A DNA stretch of 64,000 bases from Glandiceps talaboti (GCF_964340395.1 NC_135569.1:6810040-6874039); one strand, 5' to 3'; shown: positions 1-13,556, counted from the first letter of the stretch. Notes: generated by a model not told the origin, from the sequence alone. Translations and numbers: made by a program.

Positions 1-613
1 TATCCTACACATGATGACATAAGAAGGAATTATATTCCAGATTATTTTTTCGACCCACCTGTTCTCTATAAATTTAATAAATTATTAACAAAAAAACATA
101 AACATTTATTACGACAACTTTCACGAAATGTTTACTTTATTTTTCAAAACAGAGCTTCATTGATTGATAATTAGATATGATGGTAAACTACTGTACAAAT
201 TTTGGTTTATAATCTTTGAATGTAAAGGTCGGTGGCTTAATACATTGTGTAATACGAATAAAAGCATATCGTACAAATACCTTGAGTATAAAGCCGCACA
301 GACACTCACGTGTCACGAGATTCTGTCATACATCTTTACTATCATTCAGTGTTTTATCTCTTTATATTAGGACTTACAGTTTCACATGACAGTCAATCAG
401 ATAAGTATGATGCCACCCATTGCAAAAAAAACATGATAAACACTTATCGCAGCAAAGAAAGAGGAAATTAAATGTTATTTCAAACTAAGATAACGCCAAT
501 GAGATGAGTGCTTGATTTTATCACACTCTGTAAATGGCACACCGATGCTTTCATCATGGGATACACTGAGCAAGTTTTACCTGACAAAACTTAGTACAAG
601 TTTGCAATTTTCA

Positions 614-714
614 TAGACTGTAAGATACGTTGTGACATTTCGCCCTCACCGGCCTCCTCTCTAGGGGTTGCCTGATGTTTGAGGGCGCCCTGTCATGGCG
701 TACCTTACAGACTA
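614..714 (-). mobile_element. Family K100: 101-bp terminal-inverted-repeat element with 9-bp target duplication
   Basis: Ends TAGACTGTAAG and CTTACAGACTA are inverted repeats with one mismatch. The element is flanked by a perfect direct repeat CAATTTTCA (605-613 and 715-723). It matches the element at 6059-6158 in opposite orientation. A non-autonomous DNA transposon (MITE); a 9-bp duplication is seen in Mutator-like and some Merlin elements. Confidence 0.85.
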
Positions 715-967
715 CAATTTTCAATGATACTTTTTAATATTAGGAAAGACTACATTATCAACAAACTCATATTTTGGTTGATGTTCTTTTTACATTCTAT
801 CTCAGATTCATCAGAGGTAGAGAGGGTATGTTACCTGTGGTATACTTTGAAAAGGGGCGTCATGCAACAAACCCCAGACCCCATTTTAGACATAATTTTG
901 TCCATACATGTACATATTTAGTAGTCTTCACCCAAATCTATTCTGCATATTAGAACATGTATTTGTT

Positions 968-1412
968 TAGTCTGGATGCCAACATGGTCTCTAACGAAAC
1001 CACATCTGGTCAAAGTCCCTCAATCAGCACAAAAAGTTGTTTGGTATAATCATAACGATACTAGTACTGAATAGGAACTAGACTACAGGACTTCTAGAGT
1101 AAAGACGTTGACTACACTGTGAGTGGAGGTGTAAATTATAACGATACTGTATATATATTAGGAACTAGACTACAGGACTTCTAGAGTAACGACTTTGACT
1201 ACACTGTGAGTGGAGGTATAAATCATAACGATAATGTATAGGAACTAGACAACACGACTTCTAAAGTAACGACTTTGACTATACTGTGAGTGGAGGTGTA
1301 AATCGTAATGATACCGTATAGGATCAAGACTACAGGACTTCTAGAGTAACGACTTTGACTATACTGTGAGTGCAGTTGTAAATCGTATCGATAACATATA
1401 GGAACTAGACTA
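968..1412 (-). mobile_element. Family A dispersed element: terminal segment plus 80-87 bp tandem core (copy A1)
   Basis: 968-1035 is the reverse complement of the end segment of the copies at 16283 and 39785. It is followed by about 4.3 tandem units of 80-87 bp (marker AACGATA at 1054, 1140, 1227, 1307, 1388), each with GGAACTAGACTACAGGACTT and GTGAGTGGAGGTGTAAAT. A transposon-like terminus fused to a minisatellite resembles tandem-core non-autonomous elements known from molluscs. Confidence 0.75.
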
Positions 1413-2338
1413 GAATTTGTTTGGCAGAACCTGTTTGGAATATTATCAGACACCATATCATTTTCCACTGTAATTCAATACACTGAATCTGTTCAATAAT
1501 TTTCCGCAACATAGCCCTGTCAAATACAAATGCAGTCTCAAATCTAAATGGATTTCTACAGAAATGAGTGGGTGTGTTTATGTGTGTATTCATCGACAGA
1601 AAAAAAGAAAATTGCTGGGAGCAATTTCCCAGCATACAAAGAAGAAAAAAAAAGAAGCTATACTAAAATCTTGTGTAGATAAAAGTATTAACATGCACCT
1701 GTTGGATATGACATTTCCGCCGAATAGACAGGACTGCTTCAAGCTCAATTCACCATTAGTTAGTTTTAAAAGTTATACATACTGCAAGCATATCAGATAC
1801 AGACGTGTATGATAAAAACCACACATCCAAGTTACTGTATTGATACCCTATGAACGTAAACAGGCTTAATAAGAAACTAAATGAGGACTAGCAGATTTCC
1901 CAGCAGGATTAGTAGATTTCAATTTCCACTCGTCCTGTCCAGTAGGTTTTGACAAGAATTTTTAACCCCTGATGTTATTAAAGGGGTCAGTACAAGCTCA
2001 AGTTTATACGCTTTTGGGAGTACTTTTTGCTACTCGTTTCAAAGGCACTTGCAGTATTCTAATTACTGAACATGCATGTACTTAGCCATCACTTGCAATT
2101 GACTGAACTCAAACCAGAATTTAAGATACAATTTATAACTAAAAACCACCAATGGCACTGATGTTGAGTTTAGGCAATGAGTTGATATACACTTTTCAGA
2201 GGGTTTGATTAGTAAAATATTATTCTGTCTTGGCAAGCTGATTCATACCCACCTATCCCAGTTATCATCTTTGAACAAGCTACTCTTCCTTGTTGCTATG
2301 GATTTATCTATGGTTGCTATGGGTCTGCACATAAACAT

Positions 2339-2515
2339 CAGTGCCCTGAACAGTGATCACAATTTCAACCTGTTTCTGTACTTGCTTATGGATAATATCA
2401 ATCACTGATTAACATGTACAATGTCTAATTATTCGTATTTTAACAATTTTCAATGAATATATTGTGGTTGTCTGATCGAAAAATGATACTCTAGTTACCG
2501 CTAACACAGTTTTAA
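2339..2515 (+). repeat. Family L dispersed repeat, copy 1
   Basis: TCAGTGCCCTGAACAGTGAT, then an AATGTCTAATTATTCG block, TTTCAATGAATATATTG and TTGTCTGATCGAAAAATGAT. The same order of blocks recurs at 13557-14180. Confidence 0.6.
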
Positions 2516-2597
2516 AATGGTGATACAAAAAAATGTAGATTCAAAACTGAGCTTTCGCTCAAGATTTAAACTTGCCACTACAACACCTACAGATAAT

Positions 2598-2712
2598 ATT
2601 GACCACTAATTAAGTTACAATGTCGTCTTATGCGTAATTGACCAATTTTTAATGAATAAATCTTCAGTTATTTCATCAAAAAACATGACCCAGTTGCAAC
2701 TAGTCTAGATTT
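2598..2712 (+). repeat. Family L dispersed repeat, copy 2
   Basis: Diverged repeat of 2395-2515: CACTAATTAAGTTACAATGTC, CCAATTTTTAATGAATAAAT, then CCAGTTGCAACTAG. Confidence 0.5.
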
Positions 2713-3828
2713 AATACACATGCATTAGAAAAACGTTTTCATATATTACAATATAATACATTTACCATACTACCTTTAACAATAGTAACATATCATGTTG
2801 CTCAGAACAACTTATAGTCATTACGTTATCAATATATTTTCGTAGAAATACAAAATTTACTTATCTGTATCAATATTAAATTCTATTAAAAGACATCATG
2901 TGCTGTACTTAGAGGATAGCCCATTATGAGGACACACATTAGGCCATATAAAAAATATTGTATGTTTCCTAGTTTTAGCCAGCTACACTAAACATTTTTT
3001 TCACATCCAAACAGGTAAGAGTGGTGAGAATTTACCTTAGAGTCTATTTCCATGTAAATTGAAACATTTCTTTTGAATTCACAAAGGTAAAATACACGTA
3101 GGGAGAATTTACTCCTAATGGCATGTAAATTTTCTTGCCAAAGTACCGTTGGTCAATTTTTTAAAATCACGTTCCAGAGAAACCGTGTTTTTTTAAGAAG
3201 TACAATGTAAGTTGAATTTATACAGTGTAGTCTCCATATTGTGTCCAACTACTTCACAAGTGACTGTCTTCATGTACTATTTTTACATTTCATCAAACTA
3301 CCACAAAAAAGTATTCTGACCAACAAATATCTTGTCTAAGTGTTGAGGTAATTTCTCAAAAACTTAACATATATAAGCAAAATAAATAAAATTCCGACCT
3401 ACCTACCCTATTTTTTGAAGTCACATTATCAGAATTAATTTTTTTTTTATATATTCGCTTTACAACACTTGTAATATAGTCATTATTATCAATATAATTT
3501 TATAGAAATCTAAAATTTACTACAACTTGATACAAATGTACATTCACGGATAAAAGTTATTAAAATACACGATGTACCCTACTAGTCTGTCTGTGGATAT
3601 TCCGTTTCCATTATGCCGATACACCTTCCAGAAAAAAGCAATTATTTTCCAATACAAACATGACGTACAACCGGCCTATTTGCCAGGAAATAAATGTCAC
3701 ATTCTGATTCAGATTATTGAACAGAAAGACGTCACATTGACGTCGATTTCTTAAGAAGATCTTGCCGACGGATTTCAGATCCTGGCTTTTTTGTACTTTG
3801 TACCCGTTTAAATCGCCGACGCTGTATT

Positions 3829-4475
3829 CACTGAATTAAGATCTAGTGACAGATGAGATGTAACTCATTAAATATACAGGTAATGGTGATATTAAAAACA
3901 GTCAAGTACTGCTTAGTTTCAAAAATATCATAAATTATCACCGTTTTAGTCGGCTGGGAGTATAATCTAATTTTATTCGCTACACTGGTTTACCTTTGAG
4001 TACCGGGTATTCTGTAGTCATTGAATTCAGGTGTAGGAACAGATGAAGTGTAACTTATTAGATACACAGGTAATAGTGATATTAAAACAGTCAAGTGTAG
4101 CTTACCTTCGAAAATGTCATAAATTATCACCATTTTAGACAGCTGAGAGAAAAATCTAATTATCATCTGCACAGGTTTACCTTATACAGAATCTTTTATT
4201 CACTGAGGTGTACATGTAACAACAGATAACGTGTAACTTATATTGTAATGGTGACAGCCAAGAGTACACAATTTATGTAGCTACACTCGGCTTAAAAATT
4301 ACCATAAATTATCACCATTTTAGAAAGCTGAGAGTAAAATCTAATTGTAACCTCTGCACCCGTTCACCTTATTCAGTATTCTTTATTCATTGAATTCAGG
4401 TGTGACAACAGATAACGTGTAACTTATATTGCAATAATGGTGATATAAAAACAGTGAAGAATAGCTAAGCTTAGC
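3829..4475. repeat. Tandem repeat, 182-189 bp unit, about 3.5 copies
   Basis: Unit starts at about 3829, 4018, 4200 and 4387. Conserved blocks include CATAAATTATCACCATTTTAG, AGCTGAGAG and ACAGATAACGTGTAACTTAT. Satellite-like period; no open frame. Confidence 0.85.
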
Positions 4476-4889
4476 GTTAAAAAATATCAGAATTGCCTGC
4501 GTTTTATTTCAAGCGGATGTTGGAAATATTGAGTTTCTAGGGCATTTATAACACATACAATTATTGAATACAAGGATCGATACATCAAAAAACTGCACAG
4601 CAGTTTCAAGAAACTGTCGATCTTACTTCCCACCCCCTCTCCCACCACATCCACAATATTAACAGCATTTAAAAATCAGGATGAAGTCAAACAAATTTGT
4701 TCAATATAACGGTGTCAGTCCCTTCAGCGAATTTACTGCTTTAGGATACAACATCTGAAATTAGGTGCACACACTCTTAAATCTTCCTTAAGTTTATGGA
4801 AACACATAAATTTCAATCAAACTTCATGTAAACACAAGGCTTACTCTACACACAGAGCTATACTAGTTGTGGATTTTTGAAGATTTATG

Positions 4890-5130
4890 GTCGTTCACCG
4901 TCATGGCAACACTAATCAACGTCATTAATTCGGTGGTGCTCAAAATATGAGTCAGAACATTCCAAAACACCATTATTTTCACTATATTATGCTTGCACTG
5001 GTATAATTATATCATTTTCCATTTAGAAGGAAATATCAGTGACATAAGGGGCCTTGTCATTACTAATCTTTGATTCATATTAACAAGGCCCCTTAGATCA
5101 CTTGTATTTTTTCAGACAAACAAAGATAAA
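4890..5130 (-). mobile_element. Family E foldback element with a strong terminal hairpin (copy E4)
   Basis: Homologous to the reverse of 18541-18830. At 5038-5102 there is a stem AGTGACATAAGGGGCCTTGT pairing with ACAAGGCCCCTTAGATCACT (18 of 20). Confidence 0.6.
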
Positions 5131-6058
5131 TGATAATATGTAATTATATGTAGCACACTGTGATTGTGACTGTGATATCCAAATATCTATATGAGCAAAA
5201 TTGTCAAATTCTGACAGGTGCTTTCAATGAGTAGAATCGGTAACAAGGTAAAATTTTACTACGGTTCCACACCAATATCATGAAAACGATGGTACAGAAT
5301 ATTGAAATCTGTGTAAGTTGTACCAATACCCCTTACCTTGTATTCCCCTGTTTCCAAAGAAGGTTGCGTCATTCTGTAGGATATATGAAAATTTGGATGG
5401 CTAAATGGACAATTTTTGTTTGTCTTTCATGACACTTTTAAAGACCACTTATGACACCTTTGATTTGCATCCTGAAATTTCCATCTGTATGCAGCTGGAA
5501 TACCATTCTACCGCTATATTCCAACGACAAGATAACTTTCCCTTGAACAAAAGTCTACAATTTTATCAGCTGTGCAGACCAACACATTTTTACAGCAATA
5601 CACACAACCATGGAAAAATACCCACATGTGAAATCCAAAGGTGACTGAAAGGTCACATGATGTCATTGGTCACAGGGACCCATTTTTCAAATCAGGTCAA
5701 TAACCCAATAAAAATAGCGAAGGAATGACTGAAATGACTGTCCTGCTTAAAGTTAACATTTACCCACGCTTGATTGAATTTCTTCACTTTGACATTCACA
5801 GCATTGGGCAGAAATCACATTGTGTCAACGCCCGGCAACGGTCCTTGCAATGCTGTGTTCTAATTTTAAAGAAATCGAACAGCAATGTGAAGACAACACA
5901 TGTACTACATTGTCCTCCACATCACACATTTACACCTACAGAATTATGAAGGTAGTTGTACTTTATATATCTTGTTTACTAGACTGGATATGCAAATGAA
6001 TGAATCATAGAGAATACGTAGTACGTAATACCATACACCAGGCAGTCTATATTTGGCT

Positions 6059-6158
6059 TAGTCTGTAAGGTATGCCTTGATGAGGCGCCCTCGCACATTC
6101 AAACCCTCCCCTTGACCAGTGAGGGTGGAGCGACAGACACGACTTACCTTACAGTCTA
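6059..6158 (+). mobile_element. Family K100: 100-bp terminal-inverted-repeat element, second copy
   Basis: Starts TAGTCTGTAAGGTATGCC and ends ACTTACCTTACAGTCTA. Flanks are TATTTGGCT (6050-6058) and TATTTGACT (6159-6167), an 8-of-9 duplication. It aligns end to end with the reverse complement of 614-714, including the internal GGCGCCCTC and GTGAGGG motifs. Confidence 0.85.
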
Positions 6159-6267
6159 TATTTGACTGTATAATCAGAGCATATTTTAATGTCACGACAT
6201 GAAATCTTCATGGACTTAATATTATGTTTCAATCACCTACAACTTCTTGTTCATCACCTCCAATTAG

Positions 6268-6790
6268 CCTGGTGTTAACACATGCTGGTGAGGTATTCAT
6301 GCCAGCCTGGTGTTAGCACTGAGCTAGCCTGGTGCTAACATTGGACGAGTGCAGGCATTAGCCCTTAACCCTCCCAGTTGCTAACACATGCTGGGGAGGT
6401 GTTAGTGCCACTGTCAGCCTGGTGTTAGCGCTGAGCTACATGTCCATGTAGCCCGCGGTGTTAACATAGGACTGGTGCAGGTATTAACCTTCCAGTTGCC
6501 AACATATTCTGGTGAGGTATATTATTACCAGCCTAGTGTTAACACTGAACTAGCCTGGTGTTAACATATGTGTACATGTACATGATAGGACTGGTGCAGG
6601 TATTAACCCTTACAGTCACTATAACATATTCTGGTGAGGTGTTATACATGTAGTGCCAGCCTGGTGTTGTTAGCACTGAGCTGGCCGGGTGTTAAAATAA
6701 GACTGATGCAGACATTAACCTTTCAAGCTGCTATCACATGCTGGTGAAGTGTTTGTGACAGTCTGGTATTAGCACTGAGTTTTTGTAAAT
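6268..6790. repeat. Minisatellite, 106-122 bp unit, about 4.5 copies
   Basis: GCCTGGTGTTAACAC, CTGGTGAGGT and GACTGGTGCAGGTATTAACC recur; unit markers at about 6282, 6387, 6505, 6627 and 6737. Each unit itself contains two diverged halves built on GCCTGGTGTTA. Confidence 0.85.
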
Positions 6791-6904
6791 GTACATTGCA
6801 TTTTGTAAACTTTTCAATGAATTTGACAGTTTTTCGTGACAACTTGATCGGTTATTTGTCACTGGTATATATAAATCCTAAAATGATATAGCTTTTAATT
6901 TTAT

Positions 6905-7170
6905 TAGAAATAACTCTCAGACTCTGAGTCAGAGAGCAACATGTGATATTTACAAAATATGTATACAGCTCTCAAAGAGTGATGTGTGGCATTCATAGAG
7001 ATCTGAGTGTGATATATGTGATATTTATGCAACCCTCTAACTGTGGTGTGACATTTATACGGTTCTCAGAATGTCGTGTGTGTGTGTGTGAGTTATAGAG
7101 CAGAGTACGACATGTGACATGACCTATTTACACAGTTCTCAGAGTGTGACATGTGACATTCACATTCTAA
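6905..7170. repeat. Degenerate short tandem repeat (about 50-65 bp)
   Basis: ACATGTGATATTTAC, GTTCTCAGAGTGTGACATGTGAC and similar blocks recur at least four times, with a short TG run inside. Confidence 0.6.
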
Positions 7171-8477
7171 CTTCCAATCTTTTCCATCATTAGTTCCTCA
7201 TGACTTCAATTTTCCTCCTTGATGCTGACTCATCTATACGTTCCCTCCTCAATTACAACTCATCTGTACCTATAATCTCTTATCCCTCTAGCAGATCACA
7301 TTCTCATCACCTGCCAAATGGCGTAAGTTGAGTGGATTGCTATGGTTACCGTTGCTGGTTACCATGGCAACATAATGATCTCAAAGCAGCTGGAGTCATT
7401 GTATAGATCCAGGAGGAAGTCACTGTCCACTCATTATAAGTAACTAGGTATATATCTTTGCTCATTATGGATATTTATGTCTAGGTTCACACACGCAGTG
7501 TCGGCATGAATACCCACTTACAATATAATTTATTGATCAAAGTTGGCGGGTTACATCAAATACAGTAAAACAACAAGGCGGGAAAACTACGTCTTTCATT
7601 ACAATAAAATGACATCAAAGTTTCTTGTGAATTCGGACGTTGATTCTCAGTACCTGAAATAGAACATTACTGCCTATGCTCATCATAAAAACAACGAATA
7701 TTCAATTTTTTTTTTTGTCACCATAACTTCCACTGCATACACTTCACATAATAGATTAATACTACAGGCTTGCGTGAGAATAAGTCGACCTTCTTGTTCT
7801 ATTTTGACCCTCTAGCATGAAGTAAAATATTATTGTAAGTACCGAGAATTGGATCTCTACTTCATTGCCTACAGGTTTGAATTTACGTATTCTGATGCAT
7901 AATAAACAAAAACAGTCAATTATAACATTAACAAGGATGAAATGCAAAATGAAGGAAAACTTCAAAGCTGTGTAAGCTTCATTGTATAAGTGAGGTATTA
8001 TTTCCCACAACAGGAATCCGAAATATTACAAATCCACAATAAGAAGTTATGCCTGTTTTCTCACTGGAGCTTCATTACAGTTCTGGCCTTCATGCAATCT
8101 AAATGTATTGTTTTTCAATGTGGTAGATTACACAAGTTGGTGACAGCAGTTCATCGGTTGTGCAATTCTAATCACCCTGTGATCAAGATAGTGTAAACAT
8201 TGGAAGTCCCAAAACAGTACACTGCAAGTTCATAGCATGCTGTCAATAAAATTCTGCAAAGCCTCCCTACTGAAACTACAATTAAACCAACTTCCATTCA
8301 ATAGGTTGTCACTGTTGTATCAAAATGTTGCTGACAATAGTTTTAGTCTGTGTCTAAAATGAAGGCACAATTCCCAGAGTAATATGTAAAAGACCATTAG
8401 CAATATACTAGGCAGGTGGGGAAAGACAAATGCCAAAATCCCCACATGACAAGACTCTAGGCTATTATTGCATGATA

Positions 8478-9015
8478 AGCTGAACTTAATCTGATTAAAA
8501 TCTGGTGTAGTGTACACTTCGCGATTTCTTTTTGGCTGTTACATTTACTGTCGTTTGCTCTTCTGTGAGCACTCGTTACATACATGTACATGTACATTTG
8601 CCATAATACCATAGGTTTTCCCATACCCAATCTTGTTCTTAACAAGTATCCAATCAGAATCCATCTTACAATATAACATGCCACATTCGAAATCGGAAGA
8701 AAGAGAACCACCAAATAATAACGATAACATTGTTGTCTGTGCTCTGTGCTCTGGCTTTTTATGAACAGAACGCTCTAAAGTATTACTTTAGTACTAAAGT
8801 ACTATACCCGTATGTTTTGGCACATTAACTAAAGCATTTTCATTGGTTGGGTGAATTCACTCAGTACTCTCGTGCGGCTCAGGAAAACCTATGGCATTGT
8901 GTCAGATGTATGTAATGAGCGCTCACAAAAAAACAAATGACAGTAAACGTAACAGCCAAAAAGAAATCATGCTGTGTACACTACATTGGATTTTAATCAG
9001 ATTGAGGCTGAACAA
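8478..9015. mobile_element. Palindromic (foldback) element, about 540 bp
   Basis: The left arm 8478-8625 and the reverse complement of 8866-9015 share TCTGATTAAAATC, TAGTGTACAC, TTTCTTTTTGGCTGTTAC, TTTACTGTC and CCATAGGTTTTCC in the same order. About 240 bp lies between, including a small hairpin TACTTTAGTACTAAAGTA. Confidence 0.8.
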
Positions 9016-10706
9016 TGACTAGCTACACACTTCAAATGATGAACCTTGACTAGCAAACAGTAGCAGTGAGTATAGAAGTGTCCAATTATGCAGACCTGTC
9101 ATCAAATATATTATATGTAACAGCACGCTAGAGAAAATAATTACACACTTGCTTATTATATAAACTTGCCTATTTCATCCAACAAAGACCATTAATATTA
9201 CCAAATCTGCAAACCATTCTTACGACCAGATATCCACGGTATTTCAAATTCTATTACTCATAAGACTATAAGAGATCTACAGTACAACACGCCAGCGTGT
9301 AATCCTAAATACTTCCATTCATATAATACAACACCAACAATTTAATCCATGGGTACATACTAATGCCGGAAAACGTAAGGAATAATTTCAAAGGGAAATC
9401 TTTATACATCAGTAAAGTATAATAGAAAGAATGATTTCCATTAAAATTAGGACATTCCTTGCATAGCATAATGTAATGAACAATTTCAGAATTATTTCAG
9501 ATCTCATTAGATTATTTTAACCCATCTGGTGGTTACGGTATCAGCTGGTGTCTATCTCAATGAATTCCTATTCCCCTTCCCCTGAGAACTACTGTACTTA
9601 GATTTAGAATACCACTACTACGACATGTACTTTAAAAATCGAATATATTAAGACATCATTTTGAAAGCACAGTAACTTTAATGAACTTGTCAATTTTGGA
9701 TTTACTAAGTGGCGAGATCAATAGTATAGTCGGATAAATAACTAAATCCTTTCGATACATAGATTTTTCTTGGCCTCTAAGAAACACCAATTGAAAATCT
9801 TTTTCACCTCCATTGTTTTTTCAGTGATACTTGGGTCTAATGAATATTCATAAGATGCACACTGAATATTCATGAAGGGCATAAGCTCTTAAGAATCATG
9901 AATATTCATGTATTAAAAAAAAGTAAGTACACATAAAAACATGTTGGTGATACTTTCATTTCATAATCATATTTAAAATTCTGAACTTCTTAGAAATGAG
10001 AATTAAAATCAGAATAAGGAAAGATCTTAAACCGTTTGCTTTTTTAAAATTTCAAAATTTCAGCAATAAACAATTATTTTCCTTCCGATATGCGCTTGTA
10101 GGATGGGGTCATCATCGTACAATCAGTGATGATGTGATTTATTTCTTATCCTGCCATAGAGGGCATCATTTTTTGAATTTTTTCCACGTGATTGAAGAAA
10201 CAGGTTCGGTCGGGTCATGAGAACCACAGAATTACATGTACAAGGATGGCCACCCTACTGCCCTATAGTATTACTTCCTATATTAAGGTGTGTACCTTGA
10301 CTTACATGTACTTGTACTGTGGTAAACACGTCAATGTTTAAGTCTTTACGCTCATTATGCCCGTTGAATAATATCCTGTCATTTCAGCTGACATCTTGAC
10401 ATTTTACAACGCTCTTTTGACATATGCATTAACTAAACTCAACACTCTAAACCTCATCGGAGCGATGACATTACTTTTTCCATAGATGATTTGACTCCTT
10501 TAAGATCTGATCATTGCCTACTTAACCAAGTTTTCCAGCAAATCTCAATTCTATTTCCTAGTCTCCATTGGTTGTGTGCACTCAAGCAAAATTGAGAATG
10601 CTAAAAAGCTAAAAGGTTGGTTGACAGGTGATCAAATCGTCACCTGATGTGGAAATCAAACCCTTGTATGACCTAACCATAGCTTTCATCTTCTGATTAT
10701 GTAGTT

Positions 10707-11086
10707 ACAACTGCTGACATCAGACCGTGGACAAACGGAACCTGTTACAAACGGGGACAGTAAACAAATGAACTGGACTAATAACACTTGGCACAGCAGG
10801 TTGGAACAGCAAAGACTTGTATTACATTTCATGGTTTGATAAGAACAGTTTTATGGCCTCTTTATGTGTACATGAAATGCCACGTGAATTTCTAATTTGT
10901 TTGTCAACTATCATGTAAAGAAGACATACAACTTTTCTTATCAAACGATGGAATGTAATACAAGTCTCTATACTTTCAACATGCTGTGCAAAGTGTTATT
11001 AATCCAATTCAGTTGTTTACGTTCCCTAGTTCGTTCCCTAGTTCGTAACAGGTTCCATTCGTCCATGGCTTGATGTCAACAGTTGT
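10707..11086. mobile_element. Family B foldback element, copy 1
   Basis: Ends ACAACTG and CAGTTGT; arms of about 150 bp (GACATCAGACCGTGGACAAA; CCATTCGTCCATGGCTTGATG; TTGTATTACATTTCATGG; CGATGGAATGTAATACAAG). Flanked by AGTT on both sides. Confidence 0.85.
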
Positions 11087-11522
11087 AGTTAACATATGAG
11101 GGAGTGATACAGGAGACCATTTTTATAGCTCAGAATGTCTCCCTAGAGGGGGAGTATGCAAGGTTAAAACAGGTTCTCAAAAACTCATTAGTAAATGGAC
11201 TGAACAGCCTCTCTCCTACTTGTCAATGCTTCAGAAAGCCTTGAATCTACACTACTGACATTATCACTTTTCAGTTAGGAAAAAAAAAAAAATTTTGTCT
11301 GGTCAGGATTGTTTGTCTAAAATGGTGCGATGACACAATTATTTTTTTTTTTTAAATTCTCAACAAACCTGTCAGTAAATCTACTATTTATGACAGTTAC
11401 TGTTCTTGTTCTTTTTATTTTACTTTAGAGCAAGTGTGTATGTGGGGCAGATGTCATTTGCTTGTTCATGATTGGCTCTGCAGTGGTCTTCACTGAAGTA
11501 GGGAGGGTTATTTTTTGTGTTT

Positions 11523-11645
11523 CCCATTAATTAACAGATACAATGTCGTTTATATAGAACTGACCAATTTTAAGTAACTATTATATAATAGTTTTTCTTA
11601 TTTGATGAAAAAAAATGTCACAGTTGCAGCTAGTGCAGGTATAAA
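11523..11645 (+). repeat. Family L dispersed repeat, copy 3
   Basis: ATTAATTAACAGATACAATGTC through GACCAATTTTAAGTAA to CACAGTTGCAGCTAGTGCAG, matching copies 1 and 2. Confidence 0.5.
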
Positions 11646-11919
11646 TCTACTATTGTACATTTATGTGAGCAGAAGATAGATAATTATGATACTTGCTTAT
11701 TGTCTCTTCATCGAAGAACATAGCCTACTATCCATTCTTACTCTGTGTAGCATTCCAACCATATAGGGCAGTATCCTTCATGGACAGTATGGATTCAAGG
11801 CTGAAGACAGCTGTGCATGTCCATGACATAATGCACCTGGTATATTGTATATTGTTTACAAGTGACATTTTTCTGTCCAGCTACAGGTTGGCAGGGGTTA
11901 TAACATTGTGACTTTACCC

Positions 11920-12107
11920 TGTTCAGACACACACAGTTATGGCAGTGCTGCACAGGCGTAAAGTTACAACTGAATTCTATCAAGCTACCAAGTTTGCCTG
12001 TCTTATGCTTTGCGAAAACAATGTATAGGGTGTGAGGAGCAAACTTGGTAGCTTGTAAGAATTTTGTTGTAACTTTACACCGATGTAACTCAGTTGCTGT
12101 CTGAACA
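11920..12107. mobile_element. Palindromic element, 188 bp
   Basis: TGTTCAGACA at the left and TGTCTGAACA at the right; arms share GTAAAGTTACAAC and CAAGCTACCAAGTTTGC over about 75 bp each. Confidence 0.75.
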
Positions 12108-12350
12108 GAATATTATGAATGCAGAGCTTTTGGTGTGCTCCTATAACTTGCGATTTACTGAATTGTGAGAAAATCCACTTTTTAAAACAGTCTTTGCACA
12201 ACATTAAAATAACTGTAATGTAATATAGTATGATTACACAGTGCCCTGCCAATGTCAAGTATTTGATGTTCCAATTCAATATCTATAATGTATACAGAGA
12301 ATTATAAACTTCAATGAATTTCATCAATTTAGCTGTTTATACATAGAACT

Positions 12351-12805
12351 ACAACTGTCGCCATTAGACCGTGGACACACTGAACCTGTTACAAACGAGG
12401 AAAGAAAACAAATGAATTGGATTAATAACACTTGGCACAGCAGGTTGGAAGTACAGAGATTTGTTTTACTCACCATGGTTTGATAAGAACACTTTTACGT
12501 TCTCTAAATATGTGTGCATGAAATGTCAGGGGAACTGGAATTTGTTTTTGATCGTGAACTATTATTTAAAGTGGCCATATACATGTTATATAAAAATTAT
12601 GCTGTCTTGTGGTATATTTTTGTTCTTCTCTGGACCATGGGTCTGTCATAAAGTTTTAAATACAACTGTTCGCATCAAATGATAAAATGTAATACAAGTC
12701 TCTGTACTTTCAACATGCTAAGTCAAGTGTTATTAATCCAATTCAGTTGTTTACTTTCTGTTTGAAACAGGTTCCATTTGTCCACGGTCTGATGTCGTAA
12801 GTTGT
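12351..12805. mobile_element. Family B foldback element, copy 2
   Basis: Shares both arms with 10707-11086 (AATAACACTTGGCACAGCAG; ATCCAATTCAGTTGTTTAC; TTCCATTTGTCCACGGTCTG). The middle is longer and differs. No matching flanking duplication is seen. Confidence 0.8.
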
Positions 12806-13556
12806 ATAATTCGTAACCAGGGTGTCATTTGTAGACCTGTTTTCATAGTAGCCACGCTCAGACATTGCACTTATACATTTTATACATGTATATACTTTAT
12901 TATTTTTAGATTTCTAATACATTTTTTTATCCTCAACTGCAATTATTGATCGTGTACAGTTGATGTACTGGACTAATTACTCAATTTCTAATGAATTCAC
13001 TCGTATCAAATAAAAATCAATAATTCAGCTGTTTGCCCGAGGTTAAAAAAAACAGCCACTGCCATGGCAACAGAAAACAAAACATTAGGTTAGGTACAAT
13101 GTATCAGTACAGTTAGATGAGAATACATCTTTATAGGTTAAAACCACTGATGCATGTACAACCACAGAAATCCTCTCATACATTTAAGTCTGTGGAATTG
13201 TGGAAAAATGGAATGGGAGATATATATATACAAATGTAGATTCATAAGTTTTTTAACCCAATGACACTAAGGGACTGGGATGAACTCCCAGATTTCATCA
13301 TAGAACTTCCAACATTACAGCGATTCAAGGATGGCATCGAACCAAAATGTCTCGTTTGCATCTTCTTACTATAACACATACAGGAGATTATATTGATGTG
13401 CATGCATGTATGTAGGTGTATTTTGTCAATAGAACCCTTCTACATTGTACAGTTGCTGAAAAGGTTTTGACGACATTTAGCCCTAGTAAAAGTACAAGCC
13501 AACAAACCACAATTGAAAATCAATGACAAATGTGAATTGTGTCCCCACCCACAGGT

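Larger units (their letters stand above)
1413..9999. other. Intronic stretches between listed repeats, 1-10 kb
   Basis: The parts 1-604, 1413-2338, 2713-3828, 5131-6049, 7171-8477 and 9016-10000 show no gene, RNA or repeat I can support. They are AT-rich unique sequence with short homopolymers. Confidence 0.5.
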
